A stretch of DNA of 64,000 bases from Macropodus opercularis (lineage: Eukaryota > Chordata > Actinopteri > Anabantiformes > Osphronemidae), in the NCBI GenBank assembly GCA_030770545.1, contig CM061100.1, forward strand, positions 8,150,501 to 8,214,500, written 5' to 3'. A program made the position numbers and the translations under genes. This document shows, piece after piece, positions 13,373 to 24,891 of the stretch (positions are counted from its first letter, which is position 1; each line of letters starts with the position of its first letter). The notes under the pieces are model-generated. The model was not told where the DNA came from. It searched no databases and was given only the letters and a program-made list of their open reading frames with translations.

Positions 13373-16300
13373 CTGACAGCGGCTGAATATATCGCTCTCA
13401 GTGGGCTGGACATTGAAGTGCCTGAGAACACGAACTGCCTGGTCTCTCGCCTTTTCTGAACAGTCCAGGGAAAGACACCGACCTTCACCCACCTGAGACC
13501 TTAACTATTCATATAGGAAGACATAGAACACATTTATTCCAGCAAATGGTAAATATATGCAACCACACACAAACATCATCTGTTGATAGATTACTACACA
13601 GAGTACTTACACTTTGGTATGGCTGGCCACATGTGAGAATGACACGGCCTTCAGCCTGCGCTAACTGACAAAATACAAAAAAAACAAAAAAAAAACACAC
13701 ACACTGTAAAACTGGTTTCCTACAATTTGTATTTTTTCTCACAATGTTTCGGTAGGTTCAGTTCAGCTTACTAGCTCACCTTTGCTGCTACTCTGTGATC
13801 ATCAGTGTTCTCCAACATGACAACATCAACTCCTAAACACCGCAGGTACCTCCCAAGCCCCTGTAGCATATTGTCACACACCACCCGCAATTGCTGGGGG
13901 GGCAGAGGGCTAGAGACTTCTGAAAGCTTCCCACCACACGGGAGGCCTGTCTCATTGTCAGAGTGAGGGGGAATGACCCTTTGAGCTCCCTGACATTCCT
14001 AAATGGACAGAGATGATAATATGATACTTAAGTGATCCCCACAGGGGGATTTTCTTTTCACTTGCATTACAGCGCAGGAAGCAGAGGGAGATCTATACAA
14101 CTGCACCCCTGGAGCTGATAGGAACTACTGAAGCATCTTGGTCAAACACATCCCTGCAGGCTGTATAACATTTGTAAGCTAAAAATATTATCAGACATTA
14201 CATGTTTTGGTTTCAAACTCCTTTTTTCATCAAGCTAAGTTAATCACGTAAAACATTTGAGTCAGCAACCTCCTATCTGACTGTTACATTTTTTTCATCT
14301 CTTAAAGAAATCATCAACCTAGAAACCATCACATCTTAAACATTTGGTGTCAATAACAGCATAGATACAATTTGTAAATGATTTCAACTGCAATAAAAGA
14401 GACTAGTTGGCCCTTAACCTCTCTCTGAAGGGCTTCTCCTGCCTGCCTGGCTTGGCTTTGTTTCTCCTTTCTCTTATTTACACTCTTTTCTGACTGGCTT
14501 GAAGATACGCTCCATAGGTCAGCTGGTAAACCAAAGCATTCTGGGTTTCTGGAGAGTTCAGAGTACACATCCAGCAAACAGTAGGCATCTGCCGCTAGAA
14601 ACAAGAGAAAAAAAGAAAAAGAAAAGTGGAATAGGGTGTGAATTTATTGGTTTGCATTTCATCAGGGGATAACAAAATAATCTGTGATATTCTATAGTTA
14701 AAAGAACAGCGACCATCTGTCAGTCATTGTGTGTCTGTGCGTGCACAATAGCTTACCTGCATATCTAATTTGGCTGATGCGCAGAGGACGTTTCTCCCAG
14801 TTGGACATCTGTTCCGTCTTGTCCAGGGGCCTTCCCAGGACCTGCTGTACCAGCAGACTGAGGCCTTTCTCTGCAGAGTCCTCCCCAACCAGCACCCCTT
14901 TGGGACCATCGTGAGTTCTGCTGGCCTTAAAACGCTGGATCTATACAAGTACACGCAGAATAAAGGTAAAAGTGTTTCCTGTCATGATTTCATTCCTTTC
15001 AAGCCAAGGTACTGTATTAACTTAAATGATTTGGAGTTGGTGACAGTGCAAAGGTCCAGGCAATACATTGTTAAACTTTTAAACAGTCCCTCCCTTCTTG
15101 TGTCCCGCCACAACATCCTGTTTGAACCGGACATTCCTTGTGATTTTGAAAAATGTGTTGCATTCCTCACATCCTGCAACATGCAGCCTAGCAGACGGTG
15201 AAGCAACATCATCAGTTACTGACCCACGGTGCCATTTCCCCATTCCTATTTCCCTTAGAGACCCTGAGTTCCGCTTCATATATCTCAGGCAAACTACTGG
15301 GAGATGGCAGCAGTATGTACCCAGGCAAGCATCCAAATATAGCCAGGAACAGCACAAACTATAGCACAACAAGTTCATCAAAATCCTCTGATATAGTGCA
15401 ACTGCTTACACAGAACACAGACAAGTGGACAGACCCTTTGCATGAATTTATGATAATACAAAGGTTACCTTCTGGTGTATGGTAAAAAGATCAAGCGCCC
15501 CCTCAGTCTTCAGTGGCTCCTCTAAAAACTGCTGCCAAGTTGTCGAGAGACATTTGAGATCCCCTGCCATACCGTAGCCTGAATGAGAAAATAGGAGAAA
15601 TGTGTCACCTGGAAGGAGGTGAGCTCAAAGTATTTCCAATTAAGTCCCTTACCCAGTTTAGAGACATTTCTTTCAGAGAAGAAGCGCCGAATGAAGTCAA
15701 CAGTATCTGGGTGTTGACAGAATCCACTTGCACAAAGGTCCAATAAGAAAACCTGGTCAGAAACTGCAAGCTGTATCAGAGAAACCCGCTGAACTGACAT
15801 ACAGCCGAACGTAGGCTGCCACTCCATATCAACTCCTACTCTACAGCCATCCTAAAGAAAAAGAAAAGTAGTGTTTGCTATCCACTATTCACGCACAATC
15901 TTTGTCTTAATGCTGTTTTTCACGCGTCAGTACCTTAAGTATAACATTTCTGCATCTTTGGAGAGCTTCCGGCGTGTCCACAAAGTGCACCTTGTCTCTG
16001 GTCAGTGGCAGCTGGTAAAACATCTGACAGTGAGACTGAGATGGCATCCACTGTTCACTTTGGGCTGAATCTCTCGAACCTATCTGTCTGAATAGTGAGT
16101 AGAAGTGTGTGGTTATTGGTAGACACATTAAGAAAGAGAAAATAACAAAATCAGTGACTGAATGCAACTGGATAAAGATTAGGCACTGTGTTAATGTGCT
16201 GCTTGATGAAATATAGATATGCAACATTTATGCTGGTTTTAACACAATGGGAGATATTGATGAGTACATATTTGTAAGCAAAATGGCAATTTGCTATTAA

Positions 16301-19300
16301 TAAATGTAATCTCTTTGCTACTCGTCAGGGATGAATCTAGGCCTGCAGCTTTTAGACTAACATGAAGCAGCACAGTCTTTACACACTACAGGTGTGTAAT
16401 ATTTATCTAGATTTTGGCCAACTCACTGTAGATCAGGGGGTAGAGCCTGCTGCGTCTCCCACACGCCACAGGGTAGACGGTTTCTGGCGATTCTGTATCT
16501 TAGGGACCACTGCGATGCTGTCTGTAGACTACAGTACTTTACCAACATCTCCACTAACTGGATCTGCAGCTCAGGGTTGTCTGCAACTACATACTATATA
16601 CAAACAGAAAACACACATTGCTCATTATGTACACGAGAGTATTTTCAAACTTGTTTGGTTTGCAGGTCATCAGGGAGGCAAAAAGAAATAAAAATGCTGC
16701 AAACAGATGAATTTCGCTGTTGAGAACAAATACTCATGCGGTCACATTCTGCCTAAGGACCTAAGGAGTTCAGCGGAGAGTGGAGGGTGAAGGAATTTCT
16801 ACTTAATACCAACAAGGAGATAAACAGTACACAGGTTCTGGAGGGTGAAATCCTCAACTCAAACATAGCAACACAAATACAAGGAGTTTGTGAAACATAA
16901 GCCTCTGGACAAAAACAGAATGGAAACTTAAAATCCTGAACAAAGAATTCAAAACACTAGGAGGGAACAACTGAACACAGTCAAAAAGCAAAGTATGCTG
17001 GGAACAAACACTTAAGAGCACATGGTTTACAACATAAAGAGTCATTTTCCTTAAGAACTCAATGTGCACAACACGAGGCAATGTCTGACACTTCTCTTGA
17101 ATTTCGAACTTTGTTTCACAATCCTTTAATTCATTTCCTTGATACGAGGCCTGAGAAATAGTCTCCTTACAAACACTATAAATAATTACTTCAGAGTCTT
17201 TCAAATCAAACCACATCAATCAAAAGAATCATCTTGGCCAAAAAAACAAAATCTGAACATGAGTTACATGACATGATTACTTGACATCAAAAAGAAGCAA
17301 TTTGAAAGAGACACACAGTGACTGTGATCTGAGGTAGTACAGAACAATCTGGCAGGGAAACCACAGGTGAGAATGGTTGCGTGATTAAACTGGTAACAGG
17401 AGACATGAGGGAAAAACCCAGGAAGTGGGCATGGCAGGATGCAAGGGGTGTGTCGAGAGAGAGTCAGTGCAGCAGAGCGAGATCAGGTCAAGCTTTTGCA
17501 AGTGATGTGAAAAGTGCAGCGCCTCTATGCAAACATACATATGTAAAGACAGGACATACCTGTACATGGTCACTCCAGTTTTCATCTGTCATACTTCTCT
17601 AAAAGAATAAGAGAATAAAAATACAGGCTAATAAAAATACATCAAATCAGTAAATAACATTTTCAGAATATAACCTGGGTTAACTGACCAGTTATTAGGT
17701 AATTGTTTTCTTATAAATTCTTATTGCATGGTATAAATTAATTTCAAATAGCCCTGAGAATTTCGTCACTGCAGATTTTCCCCGTAAATTGTACTGTACT
17801 GTAATTACTCATGTTCATTCCCAGCACATCTGTCAACAGCAGTAAATATAATAATAACTTCAAGTTCCAGTCAGTTCTTTGCTCAGCATGTCCAACCACT
17901 AACCCACTAATGTTCTGTCTGTGCCCATTCTCACCAGACAGCAGACTCTTATGAAACTGCTATAAGATTTTGCAGAGAAAGTCAATGGAGGTAATGCTTC
18001 ATTACATAACTGAGCTATGACTTGGGCTTATTAGCAAACCTCAAATGCTTTCTCTGCTCCAAATTTCAGCCACTAAATATATCCTATATCCAAAAATCTA
18101 TTAAGATTCCACTGAGTTCTGTTGGAAACTAGTATTGGCTACGAAGACAGAACAACAATTTTGATCAGTAATTAAAGTAATAAATATTTATTAGAGGCAA
18201 ATGTTTGATTAAATACACATAGGTTAAAAATGCATGTTTTTGTTTTAACTGCTGCACCACTTACCTCCACAAACCTCTTATACATAAGAAAACGTAAACA
18301 CCCCAGTTTCCGCTTGTGCACAGCATTGGGACACAGTTCTGTACCCAAAAGACGAGATCATGGTCATATCTGCACATGCATACGTACAAAACACAAAATG
18401 ACTACAAATGTGCCCAATCACACACTTTTGTTTATGTTGAACTTATCCACGAGTCGTAAGGTGTGCTTGGTGAGCACTTTGGGCTGGATCTGGGTCATGC
18501 TATGTTTGGACAGAGAAAGATGAGGGAACCTCCTGAGGAATCACGGACAGCCATATGTAAGTTTATACATTTTAAACTAATGCCTGCATAGATTCACATG
18601 TACATATGCTACATACTTGCATATTTCTTCCACACTAAAGCTGGGGTGGCACCAGGAGTCTAGAAGTACAACCAGTTGTTGTTCTAGCTGATTGTGACCT
18701 GTGACGAAGGACTCTGCCAAAGCCATCTTACCTTGCAGGATTAGTGGTACGCACATCTGAAGAAAAAAAAAATCTAAATTAGCTCAAAAAGGTGATTAGA
18801 GGAGTCAACTGGACATGTTTAAATCTAACGCAGACACTAAATAATTGGCCTCACCTCTTCCATATTCAGGTTCTTTTGTAACTTCAGCTTTATGCTGAGT
18901 ATTGCTGCCTGTGAAAAAAATAAAGAAACATTAGAAATATAGAAAAACAATTTTTTGTATCTGCTTGAATTTAACATTCTACAATTTCATGATTAAAAAT
19001 ATTTAAAAATGCTTTCACCTCTTTGTAGCATTTGAGGGCCTGCAACCTCTCAATGTGCAGTTGAAGTACGGCTGGATCCAGGGAAGCGAGCTGGTAGGTG
19101 TTTATGAGGCCCTCTACAAAGCTGGACTGGGTATCTGTTAATAAGGTCAGAGCACGACACTGAAGTGACAGGGCTTGTTGCTCTGAGAGAGAGCTTATGG
19201 TCACCTGGGGGAAGAAAAAACACAAATGATGAAGAACAAAAAAAGTGCAAGTGTGTATTTGCTTTGTCTTAACTTTAGTCACTGTGAATGCTGTGAAGCC

Positions 19301-22300
19301 TATTAAAGTCTCGGCTTTCATGTGGTGGTTTCGTTTTTGTGATTCCTGTTACGGTTTCGCTGCAACAAGCCCGTTTGATTTCATCAGCTTATTGCCACAA
19401 CTGCAGCAGTCAGCGTGTGACTGATAGGCTCAGGCTCTAACCTGCGCACACGGCCGATTTCAGCTACTTCAGTTACTTCTGCGTGCGCTCTGCTGCGGGA
19501 GACTCTGGTTCAAATCCCACTGGCGACGTGTTTTTTAGACTGATGTTTATTATCACCACATTCGAGCATTCACAGTGCATTTTGTTCTGGAAATGCTTAG
19601 TCTAGTTTAACATTGGCTTTCTAATGAATCTCCTCTACCTGTGGGTGTTGCTTCATCCACTCCTGGTATTCCATGAAAATGCAATGGCCAAAGGTGTGGC
19701 TGTTACCCTTCTGTTTGCCTGGACAGCTTTCCAGGATTGTTAGTAAGCCTTCCAGGGGCTCAGATAGATTTGAAAATCCATGAAATGACGCCAGATGTAG
19801 CTGGAAAGTTACAGAGAGGAAAACACGTCAGCTTTATCATGGGTTTAATTATGCGTATGGTTTAAATGTATATTCCGAATTTCTCAAAAGGTTTAATTTG
19901 ATTGTATCATCCTAAAGTGGAGAACCAAAGTAAGTTCTGCAGAAATTCACAACAGATTTTCTTACTTCTCTCTCTACTAATTCAGCACCTAAGAATAAGG
20001 GTTTTTCGATTAGCCAAAACACCACAGCTAACTATAAATACTGGGTCCCATGAACCCATGTTTTCATTTGAAGACTCAGATTAAGAATTCAAACTCTGGC
20101 ATTAGGAACGTCCTACAAAAGAAAATGATATCTGTGTGAGAATGCCTTGCGCTGTATCTTAATTTGCAAAGCAGATGTCATCCATTCAATATCCTCCTCA
20201 CACAGATCTCAAGTTCATTCAGTGCAACGCAAATTCCTTCCTTCCTACTGACAGACACTCTGGTTTCCTCATTAACACACACGCACTTCATCTAAACATG
20301 CTGGTATCCAAGCCCACTCCATCTCTCTACCTCTGTAAGCACACTCACTCTTTATTGTGCATGTGGACTTGACACATGCTGTGAAAGTGACTCTTACCGT
20401 CTGCAGATCTTTGCGGTTCCATAACTCAAAGAGCTGGTTTCTCAGCTCAGCAGGGTCAAGACCTGTGTGATCGCATACATGGTTAGATGAGGTGGGGTTT
20501 CACTGACCAGTCACTTCTTTTAAACTGTCATGGATTAAACACTATTTTTAGTGACTGTTTCTGACTCTGATGGTTTTGGACATGAAACAATGGTTTGGGA
20601 AAATGAAACATACATGCAATACACGTCTATGCAACACAGATCTAAGCTTTAGCCTACAATGGTGTTTGTTTGAATAAAAGGTAGATTGTGCCTATAATGT
20701 CCTGCCACACCTTGTTTTTTTTCTGGTCTGAAGCTATAGCTCATGGGTAATGCAGTATACTGGAAGTATTGTTTGGTAAAACATGCGCAACTGTGCAACG
20801 TCAAATATATGTTAACAAGCATAGCATGAGCTCAACAGGTGAGGCTGGTTGGATAAGAGAGGAACCAGCTTTAGCTCTGCATTCCCGTTGAGTGAGCAGC
20901 TAAAAAGTTGTAGAAGAAAATCTCAGAGTACTTTTTTTTTTAAGGCCACAGTGGGTAAAACTGGATCGAAATGCAGCAAGATATATGTATGCATGCGTTT
21001 CATGTTTTGTTTGAGCCATTCCAAAAGTTTCATCTTCTTTCTATGTCAGTCATGCTGTGTAGGCTCAACCAAACCTGCCCCCCTGGCTTCCTCCCTCCCT
21101 CCCTTCTTCCCAGGGCTCGTTTTCCTGTTCTCCTTTCCCTCCCTGCAGCAACCTCTCGATTTTGTCTCGGATTTCCCGAGGAAAGGGCTATGCAGTGGTC
21201 ATGGTGTAAAAAAATACAGTCTCCTTGATGCACAGCCTGGGAAAGCAGACCATAAGCTTTCTCCCTCTCACTATGCTGACCTCTTCCATTACTGTATCTG
21301 TCTCAGCCTGACACTTTGTTTCTTTAATGTAACCATGCCTGATAATCTTATCTTCCAGCTTCATTTCTTATTTTTATTTTTTGTCTTTATGCTTCTCTTT
21401 GATTCCCAAACTCACTAGACTCACTTCAATCTCCATTTAAAATCGTTCTAATAATAATGACTATTTTTTTCTCACTTCCAGCTTTGCCAGCAACATTAGA
21501 GCATGCTCTGAAAACCAGTCAACTATACAGATTAAATTTGTCATGAATAGGCTCCTTTAATTTTAAACATCAGCGTTTCCTTTGCTGTTCTCTGCGCTTC
21601 TATGCTGTTATAAAGCCCTTTCCAAGCTATTCATTCCACTAACGAACATGCATACATGCATAGAAACTGACACAAAACACAAACGGCACAACCCACTTCA
21701 CTTCGGTCTCAATACTTGTATGAGAAGAGGACAGAGAAGTAGTGGCGGTGAGAGGATAGGAATGTGGCCCATGTAGCTTCTTTATATTCTTGGATGGTGG
21801 ATTAATGAAATGAGCAGGAAGCTCCCCATTCACTACAACATAATAACCACGTCACTTCATATAAATACATGGACACACATAGTGTACATGAACTCATTCA
21901 CCCCTCAGGAGTTGGCTCTTTTCTTTGTCTTTTCATATTTTCAACACTTGAAAACTACATTTTCATTGAGGGTATTTTAAAGAAATAAGGCAGCACTGTA
22001 GTCGCTCACCTTTACAAAACAATATAAGTCACATTGATATTTCAATAAAATGAGACAAAATTAAATCCACAAGCAGACCTAACTGCCTGTTGCCAGGTAG
22101 CTGCCAAACAAATATCAAGTGTCTAAATGGGGCGTTTGGTGTCACTACAGCCACCAGAACTTTAGAGTGAGTTGGCAGAGGTTGTGCAAGTGGCACAACT
22201 CCACTGGAAGGATGCCACAACATTTTTTTTACAAGTACTTCTCTTCTTTTGTAATTTATTGTTGGTGCTGGCACAAGGTTTCAACAGGTGCCATTACAAA

Positions 22301-22715
22301 ATCTTGTAAGTGAGGAGAGTACCAGCACTTACAGAAAAAGACTCTTATTAAACCGATGTCTGCATGTTAATTAGTGCTTCAGAATTGACCCAGTACAGCT
22401 CAATGCTATGAGGACTGACACATACCTACATGTTCTACAGCATAAAAAGAATGTTGTTGTTGATATTGTTGTAAACCCTATTATGAAACCAACACGACCA
22501 AGTAATGCAAACAAAGCAAATTACCAGTAGTTGTTCAAAGTTCGTAATTAGACAATAGTAACATGTGCTATTGTATAAATTTCCACACAGAATGTATGCA
22601 CATGGTGGTGTTTTACTTACATTATGTCAGTGTTCCTAATATAGCCTATCAAATCACAATACATTGTTTTGCTCACAATAGCCCAGTATGTCAAATAGAG
22701 ACGCAAGACAACAAA

Positions 22716-22758
<43 letters not shown>

Positions 22759-22816
22759 CTTGAATACACTATAGACTTAAATACAAACCCATTGCCTCTG
22801 AAGTTGTATGGTTCAT
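13373..22816 (-). CDS. exd3: exonuclease 3'-5' domain-containing protein 3 (mut-7 homolog), C-terminus incomplete
   Basis: A predicted 3'-5' exonuclease with a C-terminal Mut7-C domain. Coding exons in transcript order: 22816-22789, 20462-20398, 19800-19639, 19204-19019, 18908-18855, 18756-18617, 18532-18426, 18338-18265, 17598-17560, 16593-16427, 16087-15934, 15851-15653, 15578-15469, 14940-14757, 14594-14419, 13998-13780, 13664-13611, 13492-13373. All phases agree and give 746 codons. DEDDy motifs are VGVDMEW (exo I, exon 15851-15653), YGMAGDL (exo II) and YAAADAY (exo III, Y-x3-D). The Mut7-C part shows RVVCDNMLQGLGRYLRCLG, then GRVILTCGQPY, then SDIFSRCQ. Human EXD3, as I recall it, has roughly 130 more residues with a zinc-ribbon-like end; I could not find those exons. 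Unspliced reading past 13373 stops after nine more codons. The donor at 18425 (GTGTGTG) is weak. Confidence 0.93.
22720..22755. repeat. (TA)18 microsatellite in exd3 intron
   Basis: About eighteen TA units lie just 3' (in transcript sense) of the exd3 start exon. They are 33 bases from the donor of the 28-bp first coding exon. Confidence 0.95.
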
Positions 22817-23780
22817 TTCTGTCCACAGGAACGTGTGCTGCTGTCACTCTGCAGATCCACAGAAACACATGGTTATAAAAGTGAAGACCACACCACATGA
22901 GGTCAAAAATATTCTCATCAATATCTCAAGGTAAAAAAATATATTTTTTTATTTTTATATAATCTAGCACAAACAATATTCTTGGCAAAGCATTAACACA
23001 ACATACTCTATCTTAACATGTACATTTGTTGTCAACAGTAAGGTAGTACATACAACAGTCAAAAACTGTTTAACACCTAAAGACTATGAACCAATTTTGG
23101 CGATAATATCATTCAAAGGAAACAGAAAAAACTGTGGATACATCAGCCTGAGAAAGGGCAAAAAGCCAGTTGGCTACGAGACTTGATTTCTGGCTGAGGA
23201 TGTTGTTTTAGGCAGCAGTCTGGTTGTTTCTCACTGCCTGAATGTCTGCAGGAGACTCTGGCATTCAACGTTTTCCCGGCCACAGCACATTCTCAAGTGA
23301 TTGGGAACAAATACAAATAAGATACAACACTAACAATGCTTTATATTATCGCCGTACTCCATCTAGTGGTAACAAAGTTTTCGACCGACTTCCTCGTTGC
23401 TTGTTTTCATCCCCTTAGCAAACACTAGCTCGCTTAGTCCTGTAAGACCAAACATACTCACTAACAACACCTTTGGCCTGTTTATTAGTCTTTCCGGCCG
23501 ACGTAGCAACGTTTATACTTTTCATATTACACTGGTTATTACATTTACCAGCTAGCTAGCTCGTAAACATTGACGATAGGGTGTCATGTGGCTCGCTTTC
23601 CATAGACAGTGGATATTTTGTCTTACTATATAGGCACCCAAGTAATATTTAATTACGCTGTGTCATAGATGGGAATGCACTCACCATGTGCTATTTTCTC
23701 CCCTTAATTATCGTCAGATAAACACTACCCAGCTTAGCCTAGCTAGCTGCTTCTGGTTCTGCTCCGCCTTCTTTTCTTCT
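22817..23780 (-). other. exd3: exd3 5' leader: noncoding exon 1 and intron 1
   Basis: The start exon continues 5' to an acceptor just after 22848. A likely noncoding first exon ends at 23685 with the donor ATG|GTGAGT. Its upstream limit is unknown and is estimated near 23780. Splicing 23685 to 22848 creates a 12-codon upstream frame that ends at the true start (see findings). The intron otherwise holds nothing I recognise. Confidence 0.5.
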
Positions 23781-24252
23781 TCTTCTTTGTCTAACTCGTA
23801 AATATGGTGGTTGGCAGCCAGCGTAAATGGAGCATTACCGCCTCTCACTGCTTCGGATGAATCAGTTTACAGTTCACACTGTTTTGAAGAGGAACCACAA
23901 ATTCTGCTTTGCTGCCTTTTCCTTTTTTATATATCTGATGTGTAGTTACATGATATTTACATTTTACATGATATGGAAAAAATGTGACTTATTATTTGTA
24001 CTAGACATGTATTACTGTGAACTCCTGAACTGGTCTTCTCTCCCGTCAGTGATCAGTATTGAACTATGGGCTATGGTTTCTTTTTGGGTCCCACACCTTT
24101 CGACTTTAATATATCCCCTGGCTCAACTTTTTCCCTCTAGCCAGCCCTTCACTGCTAATCTCAGCCATTCAGGTCTGACGTGAGTAATCATCTGTGCTCT
24201 TTTCTATACTGGGATCTGTCTCCACCTAGTGAACCAAAGGAAGCACAACAAC

Positions 24253-24359
24253 GTTCTTCTTCTTCTTCTTCTTCTCCTTCTTCTTTTTTTGCTGCTGCTG
24301 CTACTTCTTCTTCTTCTTCTCGCCAGTTGCTTCTTCTTCTGCTGCTGCTGCTTCTTCTT
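24253..24359. repeat. compound (CTT)n/(CTG)n trinucleotide repeat
   Basis: The order is CTT/TTC triplets, a short T run and a block of GCT triplets. More TTC triplets, a CGCCAG interruption and a second CTT-then-CTG pair follow. On the minus strand it reads as GAA and CAG repeats. Long open frames here (poly-Leu, poly-Ser, poly-Arg) come from the repeat. Confidence 0.95.
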
Positions 24360-24607
24360 AATTATAAAGTCAAATCCGGTCAAATTAGTTGATGTAAGCA
24401 ACTCAAACAAAAAGTCTTCACCAAAACTTCAATGTAATATTTTTGATGTTATTTTTCCAAGGTTTTGAATTCCCCAGTTTATAGGTTGGTGTGTAACGTG
24501 TAGTTTGTACTAGGTTTATTTATTGCTCTAAAAAGAAATTACATCGGTATTACAACACTGAGAAGTGACTAGAATTCAGTGGAAGCCTGAAACGCTCTAG
24601 AAAGTGT

Positions 24608-24634
24608 CACGTGGACAGCGTTGTTTACCACGTG
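24608..24634. promoter_or_regulatory. paired CACGTG E-boxes
   Basis: Two perfect palindromic CACGTG hexamers begin at 24608 and 24629, 21 bases apart (about two helical turns). They lie about 260-280 bases upstream of the cdc37l1 start codon. This hexamer is the core of USF, MITF/TFE and MYC/MAX sites. Binding here is inferred. Confidence 0.6.
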
Positions 24635-24891
24635 TTCGGCGTTTCCCCTTAAAATGACGGAACCGGGCGACCCAACAGCGGATGTTGTTATTGTTGCTAA
24701 TGTTGTTGTCAAGAGCTAAAAGTCGCCTCCTGGGTGTAACTCAGTCCCGAATCGGCTCTGCCGACGTATCGGTCTGGTATTTATATTAGCTGTTGACAGA
24801 CATCGGAGTCTTCAGACACAGCTAGCGTTAGCTAGCGGACTACACATCACAGCTCGGAGTCCAGCTGACGAACGTTAGTTGCCTAGCAGTA

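Larger units (their letters stand above)
23786..24891. promoter_or_regulatory. divergent promoter region of exd3 and cdc37l1
   Basis: About 1.1 kb separates the presumed exd3 first exon (leftward) from the cdc37l1 start codon (rightward). It contains a compound CTT/CTG repeat, two CACGTG boxes at 24608 and 24629, and GTTAGC/GCTAGC motifs next to the cdc37l1 start (24820-24840). No TATA box at a convincing position was seen. Transcription start sites are not determined. Confidence 0.6.

Noticed and set aside
15469..15578. Apparent frameshift in exd3 between YGMAGDL and the following residues
   Set aside because: It came from misreading the complement of GTCGAGAGACAT. With the correct bases the exon is open in one frame through FTIHQK.
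17324..17345. TGAGGTAGTA, resembling the let-7 5' end
   Set aside because: The match stops after ten bases and no hairpin partner is nearby.
19500..19525. tRNA-like B-box (GGTTCAAATCC)
   Set aside because: The flanking T-stem does not pair and no matching A-box or cloverleaf was found. At most it is a decayed SINE or chance.
20849..21418. 189-codon plus-strand frame
   Set aside because: It lies inside an exd3 intron on the opposite strand, is low in complexity and hydrophobic by composition, and has no recognisable family.
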